Assembly: GCA_029552945.1 (NCBI GenBank)
Contig: JAKPDD010000032.1
Span: 226,228-290,227 of the forward strand
Origin: Spirochaetota bacterium
Lineage (GTDB): Bacteria; Spirochaetota; GWB1-36-13; JAKPDD01
DNA: 64,000 bases
Reading direction: 5' to 3'
In this document: positions 38,664 through 48,006 of the stretch, piece by piece
Layout: each line of letters begins with the position of its first letter
How positions within the stretch are numbered: the first letter of the stretch is position 1
Notes under the pieces: generated by a model
What the model saw: the letters and a program-made list of their open reading frames with translations, nothing else
Told to the model about the DNA's origin: nothing
The model's database searches: none
Position numbers and translations under genes: made by a program

Positions 38664-39344
38664 ATGAATTTTATAAAAGATCCAAAATTCTATGAATACA
38701 GTTTATATGCTGGTTTTATTCCAATGTACAATACAATAAATTTAATTTTTAAAGGAAAGCCATGGAAAAAAGAATATACTTTACTCAAAATACATAAAAA
38801 AAGAGCTGTCCTTTTTTTTGAAGATTTAGTAATTCATAAAACAACAAAAAAGAAATCTCAAAAATATATACTTACAATTGATAAAGATTTTAATAGTGTT
38901 TTTGAAAAAACTAACTCCTATCATATTAAAAAAAATAACTTTTGTTGGTTTTCAGAAAGCTTGAAAAATGCTATCTCAAGTTTAATCAAAAAATCAAAGA
39001 AGTTAGCATCTTTTCATTCAATAGAACTATGGAATAAAAACACTGGTGAAATTGTTGCAGGTGATATAGGGGTAGTAATAGGCTCAAGATATCTTAGCAT
39101 GACAGGTTTCTATTCTGAAAACGGTTCAGGCTCTGTTTTATTAGTGTTTCTAGGTAAAGTCCTTCAAAAATTAGGAATAAAAGCCTGGGATTTAGGAATG
39201 GACCTACCCTATAAAAGAGATTTGGGAGCAAAACTACTTCAAAAAAATACCTTTTTAGAAATTGTTGAAAAAACGAGAAATCAAAAAATCAATTTTAAAA
39301 TAGACAGGTATGAATATTCTGATTTTTTAAAAGATATTAAGTAG
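38664..39344 (+). CDS. Aat-like leucyl/phenylalanyl-tRNA-protein transferase, start uncertain
   Basis: Resembles the divergent (eukaryote-like) branch of L/F-transferases, GNAT-fold enzymes of the N-degron pathway: YAGFIPM, SFHSIELWNKNTGEIVAGDIG, YLSMTGFYSENGSGSVLLV and KAWDLGMDLPYKRDLGAKL. The ATG at 38664 has no Shine-Dalgarno, and the same frame stays open upstream to a stop at 38457-38459, reading protein-like residues (WEIDDFISLAYSFNYETLEK, then QFAICFDNFL). No ATG, GTG or TTG lies in that part. The best spaced candidate is an ATA at 38529, eight bases after AAGG, which would give about 271 aa. Confidence 0.72.
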   Translation: MNFIKDPKFYEYSLYAGFIPMYNTINLIFKGKPWKKEYTLLKIHKKRAVLFFEDLVIHKTTKKKSQKYILTIDKDFNSVFEKTNSYHIKKNNFCWFSESLKNAISSLIKKSKKLASFHSIELWNKNTGEIVAGDIGVVIGSRYLSMTGFYSENGSGSVLLVFLGKVLQKLGIKAWDLGMDLPYKRDLGAKLLQKNTFLEIVEKTRNQKINFKIDRYEYSDFLKDIK

Positions 39345-39346
39345 TC

Positions 39347-39374
39347 ATAAAATTTTATAAAGTTAAAATTTTAA
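39347..39374. repeat. Two AT palindromes in a convergent spacer
   Basis: ATAAAATTTTAT at 39347-39358 and TTAAAATTTTAA at 39363-39374 are each perfect 12-base palindromes, placed between the convergent Aat-like and pgsA genes. They share the AAAATTTT core seen in other spacers here and may end transcription on both strands. Confidence 0.55.
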
Positions 39375-39408
39375 AACAAAAAATTTTAAATTAAACTTAA
39401 TAATTGTT

Positions 39409-39969
39409 TCAAAACCATCTTTTAATTATTTTTATGAATCTTAAAAAATATGATATTGACGATAATACAATAAAACCAAATGATATAAAGTAAAGATAAA
39501 AAGCACACCAGCTTAAAAAATTGGTATTATAAAATACTTTTAGAAAAGCAAAAACCCCTAATATTGATAAAAAAAATGAGGTTAATTTACCCCATATGTT
39601 TGATGATGGGACACTCCCCATTTTATTAGATAATAAAAATCCTAAAATTAGTATAAAAAGATCTCTTCCTATAAGTACATAAACAATAACTGGGTTTATA
39701 TTAGCTTTAAAGAATATATACAATAAACCAACTCCCAAACATATTTTATCAGCTAATGGATCAATTACTTTACCTGTTTCAGTTACCATATTAAGTTTTC
39801 GACTTAAAAAACCATCAAAAAAGTCTGTAAGAATTATAATGAGCATTACTATCAAGGTTTCATAAAACTTTGAATAAGAAAAAAAGTATATAAAAGGGGC
39901 CATTAATACTATACGAGAAATTGAAATTATATTAGGAATTTTCAAAAAATCTCTATAACAAATTTTCAT
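39409..39969 (-). CDS. pgsA: CDP-alcohol phosphatidyltransferase, PgsA type
   Basis: Integral membrane enzyme that makes phosphatidylglycerophosphate from CDP-diacylglycerol and glycerol 3-phosphate. The family motif is complete: DGFLSRKLNMVTETGKVIDPLADK (Asp-Gly ... Ser-Arg ... Gly ... Asp ... Asp) around residues 50-73. Five or so transmembrane helices. 186 aa. AGGAG precedes the ATG; three bases follow the HEAT gene start region, so the two are probably cotranscribed. Substrate (glycerophosphate versus other alcohols) is inferred. Confidence 0.88.
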   Translation of the reverse strand: MKICYRDFLKIPNIISISRIVLMAPFIYFFSYSKFYETLIVMLIIILTDFFDGFLSRKLNMVTETGKVIDPLADKICLGVGLLYIFFKANINPVIVYVLIGRDLFILILGFLLSNKMGSVPSSNIWGKLTSFFLSILGVFAFLKVFYNTNFLSWCAFYLYFISFGFIVLSSISYFLRFIKIIKRWF

Positions 39970-39971
39970 GA

Positions 39972-40928
39972 TTATCTACTCCTAAGCCTTACAACAAGAT
40001 CATCAAGCCTCTTTTTTAAAAATGGATAAGGATAATTCATCGCAATTATTTCAAGTCTATCTTTTCCCTGAGGGAAAGGTAAGTCTTCAAGAAGATCAAG
40101 CGAAATCTCATTAAAATAGTTTTTATTAAGCATACTGACTATGAACTTATAGAAATCTTCGTTATACCCCCCCAATTTTTGAACAGTATAAGATATAGCA
40201 AGTTTCTCATGAACTGTATCTACAATATTAAACCTATTTGAAAGTGTTTTTACAATTTCATCTTTTTTATCAGTAGGTGTTACTCTACTTAAAGCAAGTA
40301 TTGATACAAATCTTATCTCTTTTAAAGGATGTTCAATCGCCATTTGCCATATATCATTAAAAGCTCTTGGGTCCCCTATCTTTCCTATCCCTATTATTGC
40401 TGTTGATTTTATATACAAACTCTTAGAATTATTAGCAAGTAAAATAAGTGGTGTTATACTGCCATCATTTGTTGCTATCTTAGAAATACTTGCTGCAAGA
40501 AGATTTAATATATAAGGATTTTCTTCATCTCTTAGATATTGACTCAATGCCAGAACATCATCAGATGAAGCAACTTCTCCTAAAGCCCATATAATCCATT
40601 TTTTATCTTCTATCTCATTAGTTGATTTAAGCATTTCAAGTAACTTTGATGTTGCAGCCTTTATTTTATATTTTCCTATGTAAATTATTGCTGATGTTTT
40701 TATTATGTTCTCACTATCAGATAATCCTTCTATCATAATCTCTTCTATATTATCATTCTTATATCTATCTTTTAGTATATCAATAAAAATATCTTCATTT
40801 ATAGCTGGTGGATTAACCATTTGCATTCTTATTATATATTTATCCCATAAACTATTTGAAAAAATTGCCGAAGAATTTAGAATAGAACTTATAAAAATAA
40901 AAACAATGGGGTATATGTTTTTTTTCAT
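39972..40928 (-). CDS. Exported HEAT-repeat protein
   Basis: 318 aa with an N-terminal signal peptide (hydrophobic about 7-23) and tandem helical HEAT repeats through most of the length, e.g. TSAIIYIGKYKIKAATSKLLEML, KWIIWALGEVASSDDVLALS, STAIIGIGKIGDPRAFNDIW and VSILALSRVTPTDKKDEIV. Such scaffolds bind other proteins; partner unknown. A run of seven C on plus at 40167-40173 is in frame. AGAGG precedes the ATG. Confidence 0.78.
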   Translation of the reverse strand: MKKNIYPIVFIFISSILNSSAIFSNSLWDKYIIRMQMVNPPAINEDIFIDILKDRYKNDNIEEIMIEGLSDSENIIKTSAIIYIGKYKIKAATSKLLEMLKSTNEIEDKKWIIWALGEVASSDDVLALSQYLRDEENPYILNLLAASISKIATNDGSITPLILLANNSKSLYIKSTAIIGIGKIGDPRAFNDIWQMAIEHPLKEIRFVSILALSRVTPTDKKDEIVKTLSNRFNIVDTVHEKLAISYTVQKLGGYNEDFYKFIVSMLNKNYFNEISLDLLEDLPFPQGKDRLEIIAMNYPYPFLKKRLDDLVVRLRSR

Positions 40929-40963
40929 TTTAATACCTCTATTTAAATATAATTAAAATAAGA

Positions 40964-40985
40964 TTTCGGTTCTTAAAAACCGAAA
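40964..40985. promoter_or_regulatory. Hairpin between divergent genes
   Basis: TTTCGGTT (40964-40971) and AACCGAAA (40978-40985) form a perfect eight-pair stem with a six-base loop in the 106-base spacer between two divergent genes. No U tract follows on either strand, so an operator or leader element is more likely than a terminator. It is one of very few GC-containing spacer elements here. Confidence 0.45.
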
Positions 40986-41034
40986 AATTAGTAAAATTAA
41001 TTTTTGCCTGAACTTTTTATAAGAGGAAAATAAG

Positions 41035-42606
41035 ATGAAGAAAGAAACAAAAAAAGAAAATTATAATGTAGGGAAATTAAGAATACTTATAGGATTTATA
41101 AAAGTAAGGTTATTTGGAATACCTGATAGTATCTATGAAAGAGTAGTTATTTTAAAAAAGATAAGAAAGAGTTTAAAAAAGTTTAGTTATAGTTTTGTAA
41201 ATTTTTCAAGAAATAAGCTAAAACCAGAGTTGGGGAAATTACTCATAGATATATATTCAGTTTTAATACCTTTAAAAGAATATCTGAAATTAAACAAACC
41301 ATCTGAGATAAGAGAATTCACTAGGTACCTGTTTAAATATCATGCAAATGACCAACAAAAAAAATTGCTTGAAAACCTTACATCTAAAGAATACATTAGA
41401 GAATTAATAAAAAATAAAGGAGCGAAAGATGCTGCAAATGAGATAAAATCAATCTACAAGAACTTTAAAAATAGTTTTTCATCCGAAGTTTTACAAAAAA
41501 TTAATCATATTTTTTCACTAGGCTCAAGTCTTCAGGATTTTTTACGCTTTGATATATTTTTAATATTAAAAAAGTTCTATCCCTCAATAAACGAAAAAAA
41601 CCTATTAAACCCTGGCCCTGATAGAGAAATATCGATTGAAATTATAGAAAATGAGTTAAAAGACTTCATAGACTCACTATACTTTATAAATCCTAATATA
41701 AACTATTATCCTTTTATAAAAATATACTCTGAATTTATAAATCAACCACTAATAGCAGAAGAGGAGTTTTTAAAAGTATTTTCTAAAATATCCTATCTAA
41801 TAAAAACAGACATATTGGTACTTACTCTACAATATTTATCAAAAGATGTATATTATAAATCATTATCTTCCTTTACGATTAAAGAAGTATCAGAAGAGTT
41901 CTTTAAAGACCTTGTAGAATTTATAAACACTACACAGGATGAGGTCCTTAATGAAGTAAAATACTTAAAAATCAATACAATCCTTAAAGAACTTTTTGGA
42001 TCATCAGATTTTAAAGAAACAAAGGCTTATACAAAAGATCAGAATGAATTTCTGATAAAAAATGGCCTTGACCCTTTTTATTATCATGAACAGTTTAATG
42101 TATTGAAAAAATTTATGCTTGATAAATATAATCAGTATATAAGAAAAGCTATTCATACATTTATAATAAAAGCCTCTTTTTCAAGCCTCTCTTTACAGGA
42201 GGAGTTTAATAACTTATACTATGCTATGAATGGAATAATAGATAAAATATTGGAATTAGAAGATAAAATGAATAGAGATGAAGGATGGCCAAGATTAAAG
42301 ACCTTAATATTAGGTAAGTCAAAGGATACAAGTCTTGTATTTCTTGCAAGAAAAAATATCCTTGAAATAAACAATAAAGTAAAAGATATAATATACTCCT
42401 TTATAAATATAGGAAAAGAACTCAATTCAAAATTAAAAATAATAGTAACAGCCTTTAATAAAGGAGAAAAAGAACCTATACCAAACATAAAGACATTTGC
42501 TGGTAATACAACTCCAATGGTAGTAAAACATTTAGCTGATGCTTTTAATGATATTAATAAGTTTTTAAAATATTTATCCCTAACATTAGAAGAAACAAAG
42601 GAATAA
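41035..42606 (+). CDS. Large helical protein of unknown function
   Basis: 523 aa, soluble, mostly helical, no signal peptide. It begins with a basic stretch (KKETKKENYNVGKL) and contains LFGIPDSIYERVVILKKIR and SSLQDFLRFDIFLILKKFYP. The general look is that of a spirochaete-specific family (I think DUF5312, unverified). AGAGG seven bases before the ATG. One base separates it from alaC, so they are probably cotranscribed. No motif allows a function to be assigned. Confidence 0.7.
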   Translation: MKKETKKENYNVGKLRILIGFIKVRLFGIPDSIYERVVILKKIRKSLKKFSYSFVNFSRNKLKPELGKLLIDIYSVLIPLKEYLKLNKPSEIREFTRYLFKYHANDQQKKLLENLTSKEYIRELIKNKGAKDAANEIKSIYKNFKNSFSSEVLQKINHIFSLGSSLQDFLRFDIFLILKKFYPSINEKNLLNPGPDREISIEIIENELKDFIDSLYFINPNINYYPFIKIYSEFINQPLIAEEEFLKVFSKISYLIKTDILVLTLQYLSKDVYYKSLSSFTIKEVSEEFFKDLVEFINTTQDEVLNEVKYLKINTILKELFGSSDFKETKAYTKDQNEFLIKNGLDPFYYHEQFNVLKKFMLDKYNQYIRKAIHTFIIKASFSSLSLQEEFNNLYYAMNGIIDKILELEDKMNRDEGWPRLKTLILGKSKDTSLVFLARKNILEINNKVKDIIYSFINIGKELNSKLKIIVTAFNKGEKEPIPNIKTFAGNTTPMVVKHLADAFNDINKFLKYLSLTLEETKE

Positions 42607-42607
42607 A

Positions 42608-43828
42608 ATGAATATAGAAGTTTCATCAAGAATCAAAAGACTCCCGCCTTATATATTTGGCGAAATAAATGCTTTAAAGTTAAAATTAAGAAGAGAAGGA
42701 AAAGATATAATAGACCTTGGGATGGGAAATCCTGACAAACCTGCACCAAAAGAAGTGATGGCAAAAGCAATAGAAGTTATAAAAGACCCAAAAGCACATA
42801 GATATTCAGCCTCAAAAGGGATAAGTCATTTACTAAAAGAAGTTGCAAAGTTTTATAATAAAAAGTATGGGGTTGAATTGAATCCTGATACTGAAGTTAT
42901 TGCAACAATAGGAAGTAAAGAGGGCCTCTCACACTTAGCATTAGCATTATTAGGTCCAGGGGATTCGGCTCTGGTTCCAACTCCTGCATTCCCTATACAT
43001 ATATGGTCTATAATATTGGCTGGAGCCAATGTTATAACAGTTTCATTGGAAAAAAGTGGAGAAAACTTTATCGACCATCTTTTCAAGACATATGAAATAT
43101 TATGGCCTAAACCAAAGGTTCTAATCCTTAATTTCCCCCATAATCCAACAACAAAAGTAGTGGATATAGAGTTTTTCAGACTTATTATAGACTTTGCTTT
43201 AAAAAAAGAAATAATAGTGATTCAAGACTTTGCTTACGCTGATATTGTATTTGATGGATACAAAGCACCAAGTATACTACAGGTTCATAGAGCAAAAGAG
43301 GTTGCTGTTGAATTTATAACTATGAGTAAGTCTTTCAGTATGGCAGGTTGGAGGATTGGATTTTGTGTCGGTAATGAAGAAATAATAAAAGCACTTTCAA
43401 AAATAAAAGGTTATTATGATTATGGAATATTTACTCCCATCCAGGTAGGTGGTATAATAGCATTAAGAGAATTATGGGATAAAGCACCTGATGAATATGC
43501 AAGAATATACCAGGATAGACGTGATACACTTGTAGAAGGGCTTAATAAAATAGGATGGGAAATTCAAAAACCAAAAGCAACAATGTTTTTATGGGCAAAA
43601 ATACCAGAAAATTTCATAAAAGCAGGGTCTTTAGCATTTTCGAAGTTTTTACTTGAAGAGGCAGAAGTATGTGTATCCCCTGGTATAAGTTTTGGTGAAG
43701 AGGGGGAAGGATATCTTAGAATTGCTCTTGTTGAAAATGAAAAGAGAATAAAACAGGCAATAAGACAGATAAAAAAGGCTTTAGATAAAAAAGATTACAA
43801 ATATGTGTTGGAAAAATATAATAAATAA
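42608..43828 (+). CDS. alaC: Alanine aminotransferase AlaC-type
   Basis: Fold-type I PLP aminotransferase close to Escherichia coli AlaC throughout: RIKRLPPYIFGEINALKLKL, IIDLGMGNPDKP, ATIGSKEGLSHL, VPTPAFPIHIWS, FPHNPTT, and the PLP-lysine motif TMSKSFSMAGWRIGF; near the end VCVSPGISFG. 406 aa. AAGGA precedes the ATG. With alaA at 27617 the window holds both classical alanine-forming enzymes. Related subgroups act on other substrates, so specificity is inferred. Confidence 0.9.
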   Translation: MNIEVSSRIKRLPPYIFGEINALKLKLRREGKDIIDLGMGNPDKPAPKEVMAKAIEVIKDPKAHRYSASKGISHLLKEVAKFYNKKYGVELNPDTEVIATIGSKEGLSHLALALLGPGDSALVPTPAFPIHIWSIILAGANVITVSLEKSGENFIDHLFKTYEILWPKPKVLILNFPHNPTTKVVDIEFFRLIIDFALKKEIIVIQDFAYADIVFDGYKAPSILQVHRAKEVAVEFITMSKSFSMAGWRIGFCVGNEEIIKALSKIKGYYDYGIFTPIQVGGIIALRELWDKAPDEYARIYQDRRDTLVEGLNKIGWEIQKPKATMFLWAKIPENFIKAGSLAFSKFLLEEAEVCVSPGISFGEEGEGYLRIALVENEKRIKQAIRQIKKALDKKDYKYVLEKYNK

Positions 43829-43870
43829 GTAAAATTAAATTGATTTTGGAAAAATTAATTTTTACTTTTT
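43827..43870 (+). terminator. Probable terminator after alaC
   Basis: AAGTAAAATTAA at 43827-43838 pairs with TTAATTTTTACTT at 43855-43867 (12 pairs, one bulged T), followed by TTTC and a later run of T. It begins within the alaC stop codon. AT-rich, so stability is modest. Confidence 0.45.
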
Positions 43871-44018
43871 CTGATATTTTTTAAAATTTTTTATTAAAAT
43901 TCTTTTAACTTTAGTACAAGTTTTATAATAACAGCTTCAAACATAAACTAAAACAAGATGTTGTAATTAAATATAAGTTAAAATTAATATTTAATTCTAT
44001 TATATAAAAGGAGGGAAA

Positions 44019-45069
44019 ATGAAAAAATATCTATATTTTTTTATTTCTTTTATTATTTATACCTTTATTCCTATTGGCAGAAAATAATGATTACACTGAT
44101 AAGGAATCAAAAAACATAGTAATAACTCTCTCTCAATCAGTAACATTATTTGATATAGCATTATTTCAAAAAAACAATATCGGTAATGATGTAAAACCTG
44201 TTTATACCCTAGGCAGTGAAGGTTTTTCTCTAACTTCCTATGGTGTAAACTTAAATATATATAATTTTTCACTATCTCTCTCAAAAACAATCAAACAATT
44301 TCCAAATTATTTTGAACCCGAAAAAGTTGACCCGGAAGTAACATTAGCAGAACTTATATTTTCAGATAAAGAGTGGGCAATAAAAACTCATCTTGTATCA
44401 TATAAGGGGTTTTATCTTACTCAACCAGAACTTACAGACTTTTATATAAATGAGAAAAAGAGAGAAAATCTTAATTATAAAGATATAGGGATATCACTTG
44501 AGTTTAATTTAAAACTATTAATCTCACAAATATCTGGGAAAGAAATAAAAAACTATTTTAATTTTTTAAATTACTACAACTATTCATACGGTTCTGGATT
44601 TGATTATAAACAAATAAAAGATATACCAGTATCTAAAGCATTGGATGTGATAGGGATTATAGGCGGTTTTTCAATCTCCCATGTAGAACTAAATGATGAT
44701 ATGCTCCTTACAGTAACCTCACATAATTTATCAGATGGTATAAAAAAACCATCTATTTATTATTCTGAAAAATATTTAGGCTTTATCTTTCCATTCGCAA
44801 CTGAAGAAGAAACATTGTTTGGTAATTTAGGATTTACACCAGGAATAAGAATAAACTTTGGAAATGTAGAAACAGGAACTCAAAAAGAATCTATATTCGG
44901 AATTACTACAAAATATCACATTTTTATGACTTATGGATACAATATATCAGGATCCATAACAATAAAGTTAAAGGGGGAGTATGAAAGAATAAAACTTCCT
45001 CTCCAAAATTCAAACTATTTTACACCAGAAACATTTAAATTAAGTTTATTAATAACAATTGCCTTTTAA
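44019..45069 (+). CDS. Outer-membrane beta-barrel protein, frameshifted in the signal peptide
   Basis: The ATG at 44019 has an excellent AGGAGG site five bases away and opens MKKYLYFF..., but this frame stops after 22 codons. The body of the protein (from LAENNDY at about 44074, ending LSLLITIAF) is one base out of frame. Removing one T from the run of seven at 44036-44042 restores a perfect signal peptide, MKKYLYFLFLLLFIPLFLLA, cleaved before ENND, and a 349 aa protein ending in Phe, as outer-membrane barrels do. The body alternates polar and aromatic residues in barrel-like strands. Family not recognised. Either phase variation (off here), a recent mutation, or a sequencing indel. Confidence 0.8.
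44036..44042 (+). repeat. Run of seven T at the frameshift
   Basis: Homopolymer T7 within the signal-peptide codons of the beta-barrel gene. Six T would give one uninterrupted frame of 350 codons; seven breaks it. Slippage at such a run is the standard mechanism of phase variation, although seven is short for that. Confidence 0.85.
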
Positions 45070-45076
45070 AATACAA

Positions 45077-45095
45077 TAGGGGATTTTGTCCCCTA
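45077..45095. terminator. Bidirectional terminator between convergent genes
   Basis: TAGGGGA (45077-45083) and TCCCCTA (45089-45095) form a perfect seven-pair GC-rich stem with a five-base loop, right between the beta-barrel gene stop (45069) and the stop of the convergent gene at 45107. On minus it is followed by TTGTATTTT. Serves both genes. Confidence 0.7.
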
Positions 45096-45106
45096 CTTAT
45101 TCAATA

Positions 45107-45547
45107 TTATAAAGAAAATCTAAATAACTTAAACAATAAAAGATATCCACCACACAAGATACCAAGAAATCCAAGAGCAACCTTTTTTGTTTCAATTTTG
45201 CTTCTAAAATTATCTATTTTTTCTGGATTTTTAAGTTTTGCTGTTAGAGATTCTCCACTCAATATTAGCCCTATAAGAACAGAAAGTATTATAGCAGCAA
45301 TAAAAACAATACCCGTTATAGGTGCATAATTAATTAGAAACTCAATAGCCCCCCAGTTAATTACGACATCTATTATTTCTATTATACCCACTACAAATAG
45401 TAAAATACCAATTATCTTAGATTGAGCTGCGAGTTGTTTTAAATTTTTCTCAGCCTTTGGATTTTTCTTTACTATAAATGACTGAGCACAAATTATCCCT
45501 CCTATCAAAAGCCCCACAGAAATTACATAAAAGAAAAAATTCCCCAT
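45107..45547 (-). CDS. Small integral membrane protein, unknown
   Basis: 146 aa with four predicted transmembrane helices (about 4-24, 46-64, 72-96, 122-142) and a basic loop between the third and fourth. No charged residues in the helices suggest a transporter channel. No family recognised. AAGGAG precedes the ATG. Monocistronic: a strong terminator for the gene upstream (45622) lies before it and another hairpin (45077) after it. Confidence 0.7.
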   Translation of the reverse strand: MGNFFFYVISVGLLIGGIICAQSFIVKKNPKAEKNLKQLAAQSKIIGILLFVVGIIEIIDVVINWGAIEFLINYAPITGIVFIAAIILSVLIGLILSGESLTAKLKNPEKIDNFRSKIETKKVALGFLGILCGGYLLLFKLFRFSL

Positions 45548-45621
45548 TTAAAACTCCTTTTATTTTAATAAATATATATAATAATAACATTAATACAGAA
45601 AAATAGGAAAAATATTAACAA

Positions 45622-45657
45622 AAAATAATACTTGCTTTTTTTAGCAAGTATTATTTT
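45622..45657 (-). terminator. Strong intrinsic terminator of the aconitase gene
   Basis: Perfect 15-pair inverted repeat: AAAATAATACTTGCT at 45622-45636 and AGCAAGTATTATTTT at 45643-45657, loop of six. It starts seven bases after the aconitase stop. On minus the transcript ends with U-rich sequence (ATTATTTTTTGTT). No comparable hairpin lies in the che gene spacers upstream. Confidence 0.85.
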
Positions 45658-45663
45658 ATCGAA

Positions 45664-47607
45664 TTATTTATTATATCTGATTTTTATATAGTTTAGTTTG
45701 CCACCTAATTTTATTATATCTCTTTCTCTATCTGATAAGTCTATCTTTATTTTAAAATAATAATTTTTTGTCTTATTAAAAACATCAAACTCATTTTTAG
45801 AAACAATAATAGATTGAATATCATTAATTTCTATCAGTTCCCCTTCTTCAATTCTATCATAATCTGACTCATTAACAAATGTAGCTGGTATTATGCCAAA
45901 GTTTATAAGATTGTCTCTATGTATTCTCTCTATCGACTTAGCAATAACCATCTTTACACCTAAATACATAGGACACATTGCAGCATGTTCTCTTGAAGAG
46001 CCTTGACCATAAGATAAACCAGCTATTATTATATTATTTAATCCCCTGTTCTTATTTTCTGTTGCAACCTTATAAAAATCTGGTTTAATTTCCTCAAAAA
46101 CAAATGTAGAATACTTTTGTATATTTGATCTATATTTTAATCTATAACCTGCCGGCATTATATGATCTGTTGTTATTTTATCTCCAACTTTTATTGTAAC
46201 AACCCCCTTAATATCTTTTGATAAAGGTTCGTTATAAGGCGGATTACCTATATTGGGACCACGTATTATATTTTCCTCAGGGTTATTTTCTGGATATAAA
46301 AATTGTGAATCATCAACCCAAAATTTTGAAGGTATAGAAAACTTAAACTCTTCTATACCATACTCTTTTGCAAAATCTCTTGGATCTGTTAAAAAACCTT
46401 TGACAGCAGAAGCAACAGCAGTCTCAGGACTAACAAGATAAACTTCAGCATCAACAGTACCACTTCTACCTTTAAAGTTTCTGTTATTTGTCCTTATACT
46501 TATACCCTTGCTTGATGGAGCCTGCCCTGCCCCTATACAAAAACCACAAGCAAGTTCAAGTATTCTTGCCCCTGACCTTATAATATTAACTATAGCACCA
46601 TTTTCAGTTACCATTTCAAGTACTTGTCTTGAACCAGGTGCAACACCAAAACTTACCCATGGAGCTATTTTAAGACCCTTAAGCATATGGGATGTTATCA
46701 TCATATCTTTATATGAACCATTAGTACAACTTCCTATTAAAACCTGATTAACTTTAAGATTTTCAATTTCCTTAACTTTTTTTACATTATCAGGAGAATG
46801 TGGAAGTGCTACCATAGGTTCAAGTTCATCAAGGCTTATTTTTATTATTTTATCATATTTTGCATCTTTATCAGGTAATAATTCAACAAAATCCTTCTCT
46901 CTGCCCTGAGCCTTCATAAACTCATAAGTAACCTCATCGGAAGGGAAAATAGAAGTTGTAACACCAAGTTCAGCACCCATATTTGTAATTGTTGCTCTTT
47001 CTGGTACAGAAAGAGTTTTTATCCCTTCTCCACCATATTCAATAATATATCCAACATTACCTTTTGTTGTAAGTATTTCAAGAACTTTAAGTATTATATC
47101 TTTCGCACTTACAAAAGGTTTTAATCTGCCATTAAGTTCAATTTTTATTACCTTTGGATATTTAAGATAAAAAGGACTACCTGCCATTGCAGAAGCAACA
47201 TCAAGCCCCCCTGCCCCTATGGCAAGCATACCTATACCACCTGCTGTTGGTGTATGACTGTCTGAGCCCAAAAGAGTTTTACCTGGAGCTGCAAATCTTT
47301 CAAGGTGTACCTGATGGCATATCCCATTACCTGCCTGGGAAAATACAACTCCGAACTTTTTTGCAACACTTCTTAAATAATTATGGTCATCAGCATTTTC
47401 AAATCCATCCTGAAGAGTATTATGATCTACATAAGATACAGAGAGTTCTGTTTTAATCTTCTCAATACCTATAGCCTCTAACTGAAGATAAACCATAGTA
47501 CCAGTTGCATCCTGAGTTAATGTCTGATCTATTTTAATTCCTATCTCATCATTGTAGTTTTCAACTAGGTGTTTTTCTATTATCTTCTCAACTATATTTT
47601 TCCCCAT
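45664..47607 (-). CDS. Aconitate hydratase
   Basis: [4Fe-4S] enzyme that interconverts citrate and isocitrate in the TCA cycle. Family marks: KIDQTLTQDATGTMVYLQLEA, VDHNTLQDGFENADDHNYL, GSDSHTPTAGGIGMLAIGAGG, the cluster cysteines in GSCTNGSYKDM and ACGFCIGAG, and the C-terminal swivel domain with GSSREHAAMCPMYLG. 647 aa fits the short bacterial/mitochondrial-like type rather than the long AcnA or AcnB. Placed directly downstream of the chemotaxis operon, with a strong terminator after it. Confidence 0.95.
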   Translation of the reverse strand: MGKNIVEKIIEKHLVENYNDEIGIKIDQTLTQDATGTMVYLQLEAIGIEKIKTELSVSYVDHNTLQDGFENADDHNYLRSVAKKFGVVFSQAGNGICHQVHLERFAAPGKTLLGSDSHTPTAGGIGMLAIGAGGLDVASAMAGSPFYLKYPKVIKIELNGRLKPFVSAKDIILKVLEILTTKGNVGYIIEYGGEGIKTLSVPERATITNMGAELGVTTSIFPSDEVTYEFMKAQGREKDFVELLPDKDAKYDKIIKISLDELEPMVALPHSPDNVKKVKEIENLKVNQVLIGSCTNGSYKDMMITSHMLKGLKIAPWVSFGVAPGSRQVLEMVTENGAIVNIIRSGARILELACGFCIGAGQAPSSKGISIRTNNRNFKGRSGTVDAEVYLVSPETAVASAVKGFLTDPRDFAKEYGIEEFKFSIPSKFWVDDSQFLYPENNPEENIIRGPNIGNPPYNEPLSKDIKGVVTIKVGDKITTDHIMPAGYRLKYRSNIQKYSTFVFEEIKPDFYKVATENKNRGLNNIIIAGLSYGQGSSREHAAMCPMYLGVKMVIAKSIERIHRDNLINFGIIPATFVNESDYDRIEEGELIEINDIQSIIVSKNEFDVFNKTKNYYFKIKIDLSDRERDIIKLGGKLNYIKIRYNK

Positions 47608-47643
47608 TATTTCTCCTTAACAAAAATTTTAAATTATAAAATT

Positions 47644-48003
47644 TTAGATACCCATAGACTCTACAATCGACAAGAGTTCAGATGGGTCAAAAGGTTTAAT
47701 AAGATATTTACAACTATTATCTTCGAAAAAGTCTACTTTATCACCCCTTGCTGTTAAAAATATTATATTCTTAATTTTATCAGGAGCTAAACTCTTTATC
47801 TTTTCATAAATATCTAAACCACTTATTTCCGGCAGCATTACATCCAATATTATCAAATCACTAATAATAATTTCCTCCAATTCTGACATAGCAGATTTAC
47901 CATCAAAATACTGAATTATCTTATAATCACCTTTTGATGATAGTATTTTTTTTATAAGAGTATTAATTTCTGGTACATCATCAATTATAGCAATTTTTTT
48001 CAT
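47644..48003 (-). CDS. Single-domain response regulator
   Basis: 119 aa receiver with no output domain. Acidic pair Asp8-Asp9 (IAIIDDVPE), phospho-acceptor Asp54 (LIILDVMLPE), and the KPF lysine near the end (LIKPFDP). Four bases from cheY, so it is the last member of the che operon and a likely second target of CheA, either a phosphate sink or a second switch regulator. Confidence 0.92.
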   Translation of the reverse strand: MKKIAIIDDVPEINTLIKKILSSKGDYKIIQYFDGKSAMSELEEIIISDLIILDVMLPEISGLDIYEKIKSLAPDKIKNIIFLTARGDKVDFFEDNSCKYLIKPFDPSELLSIVESMGI

Positions 48004-48006
48004 GGT

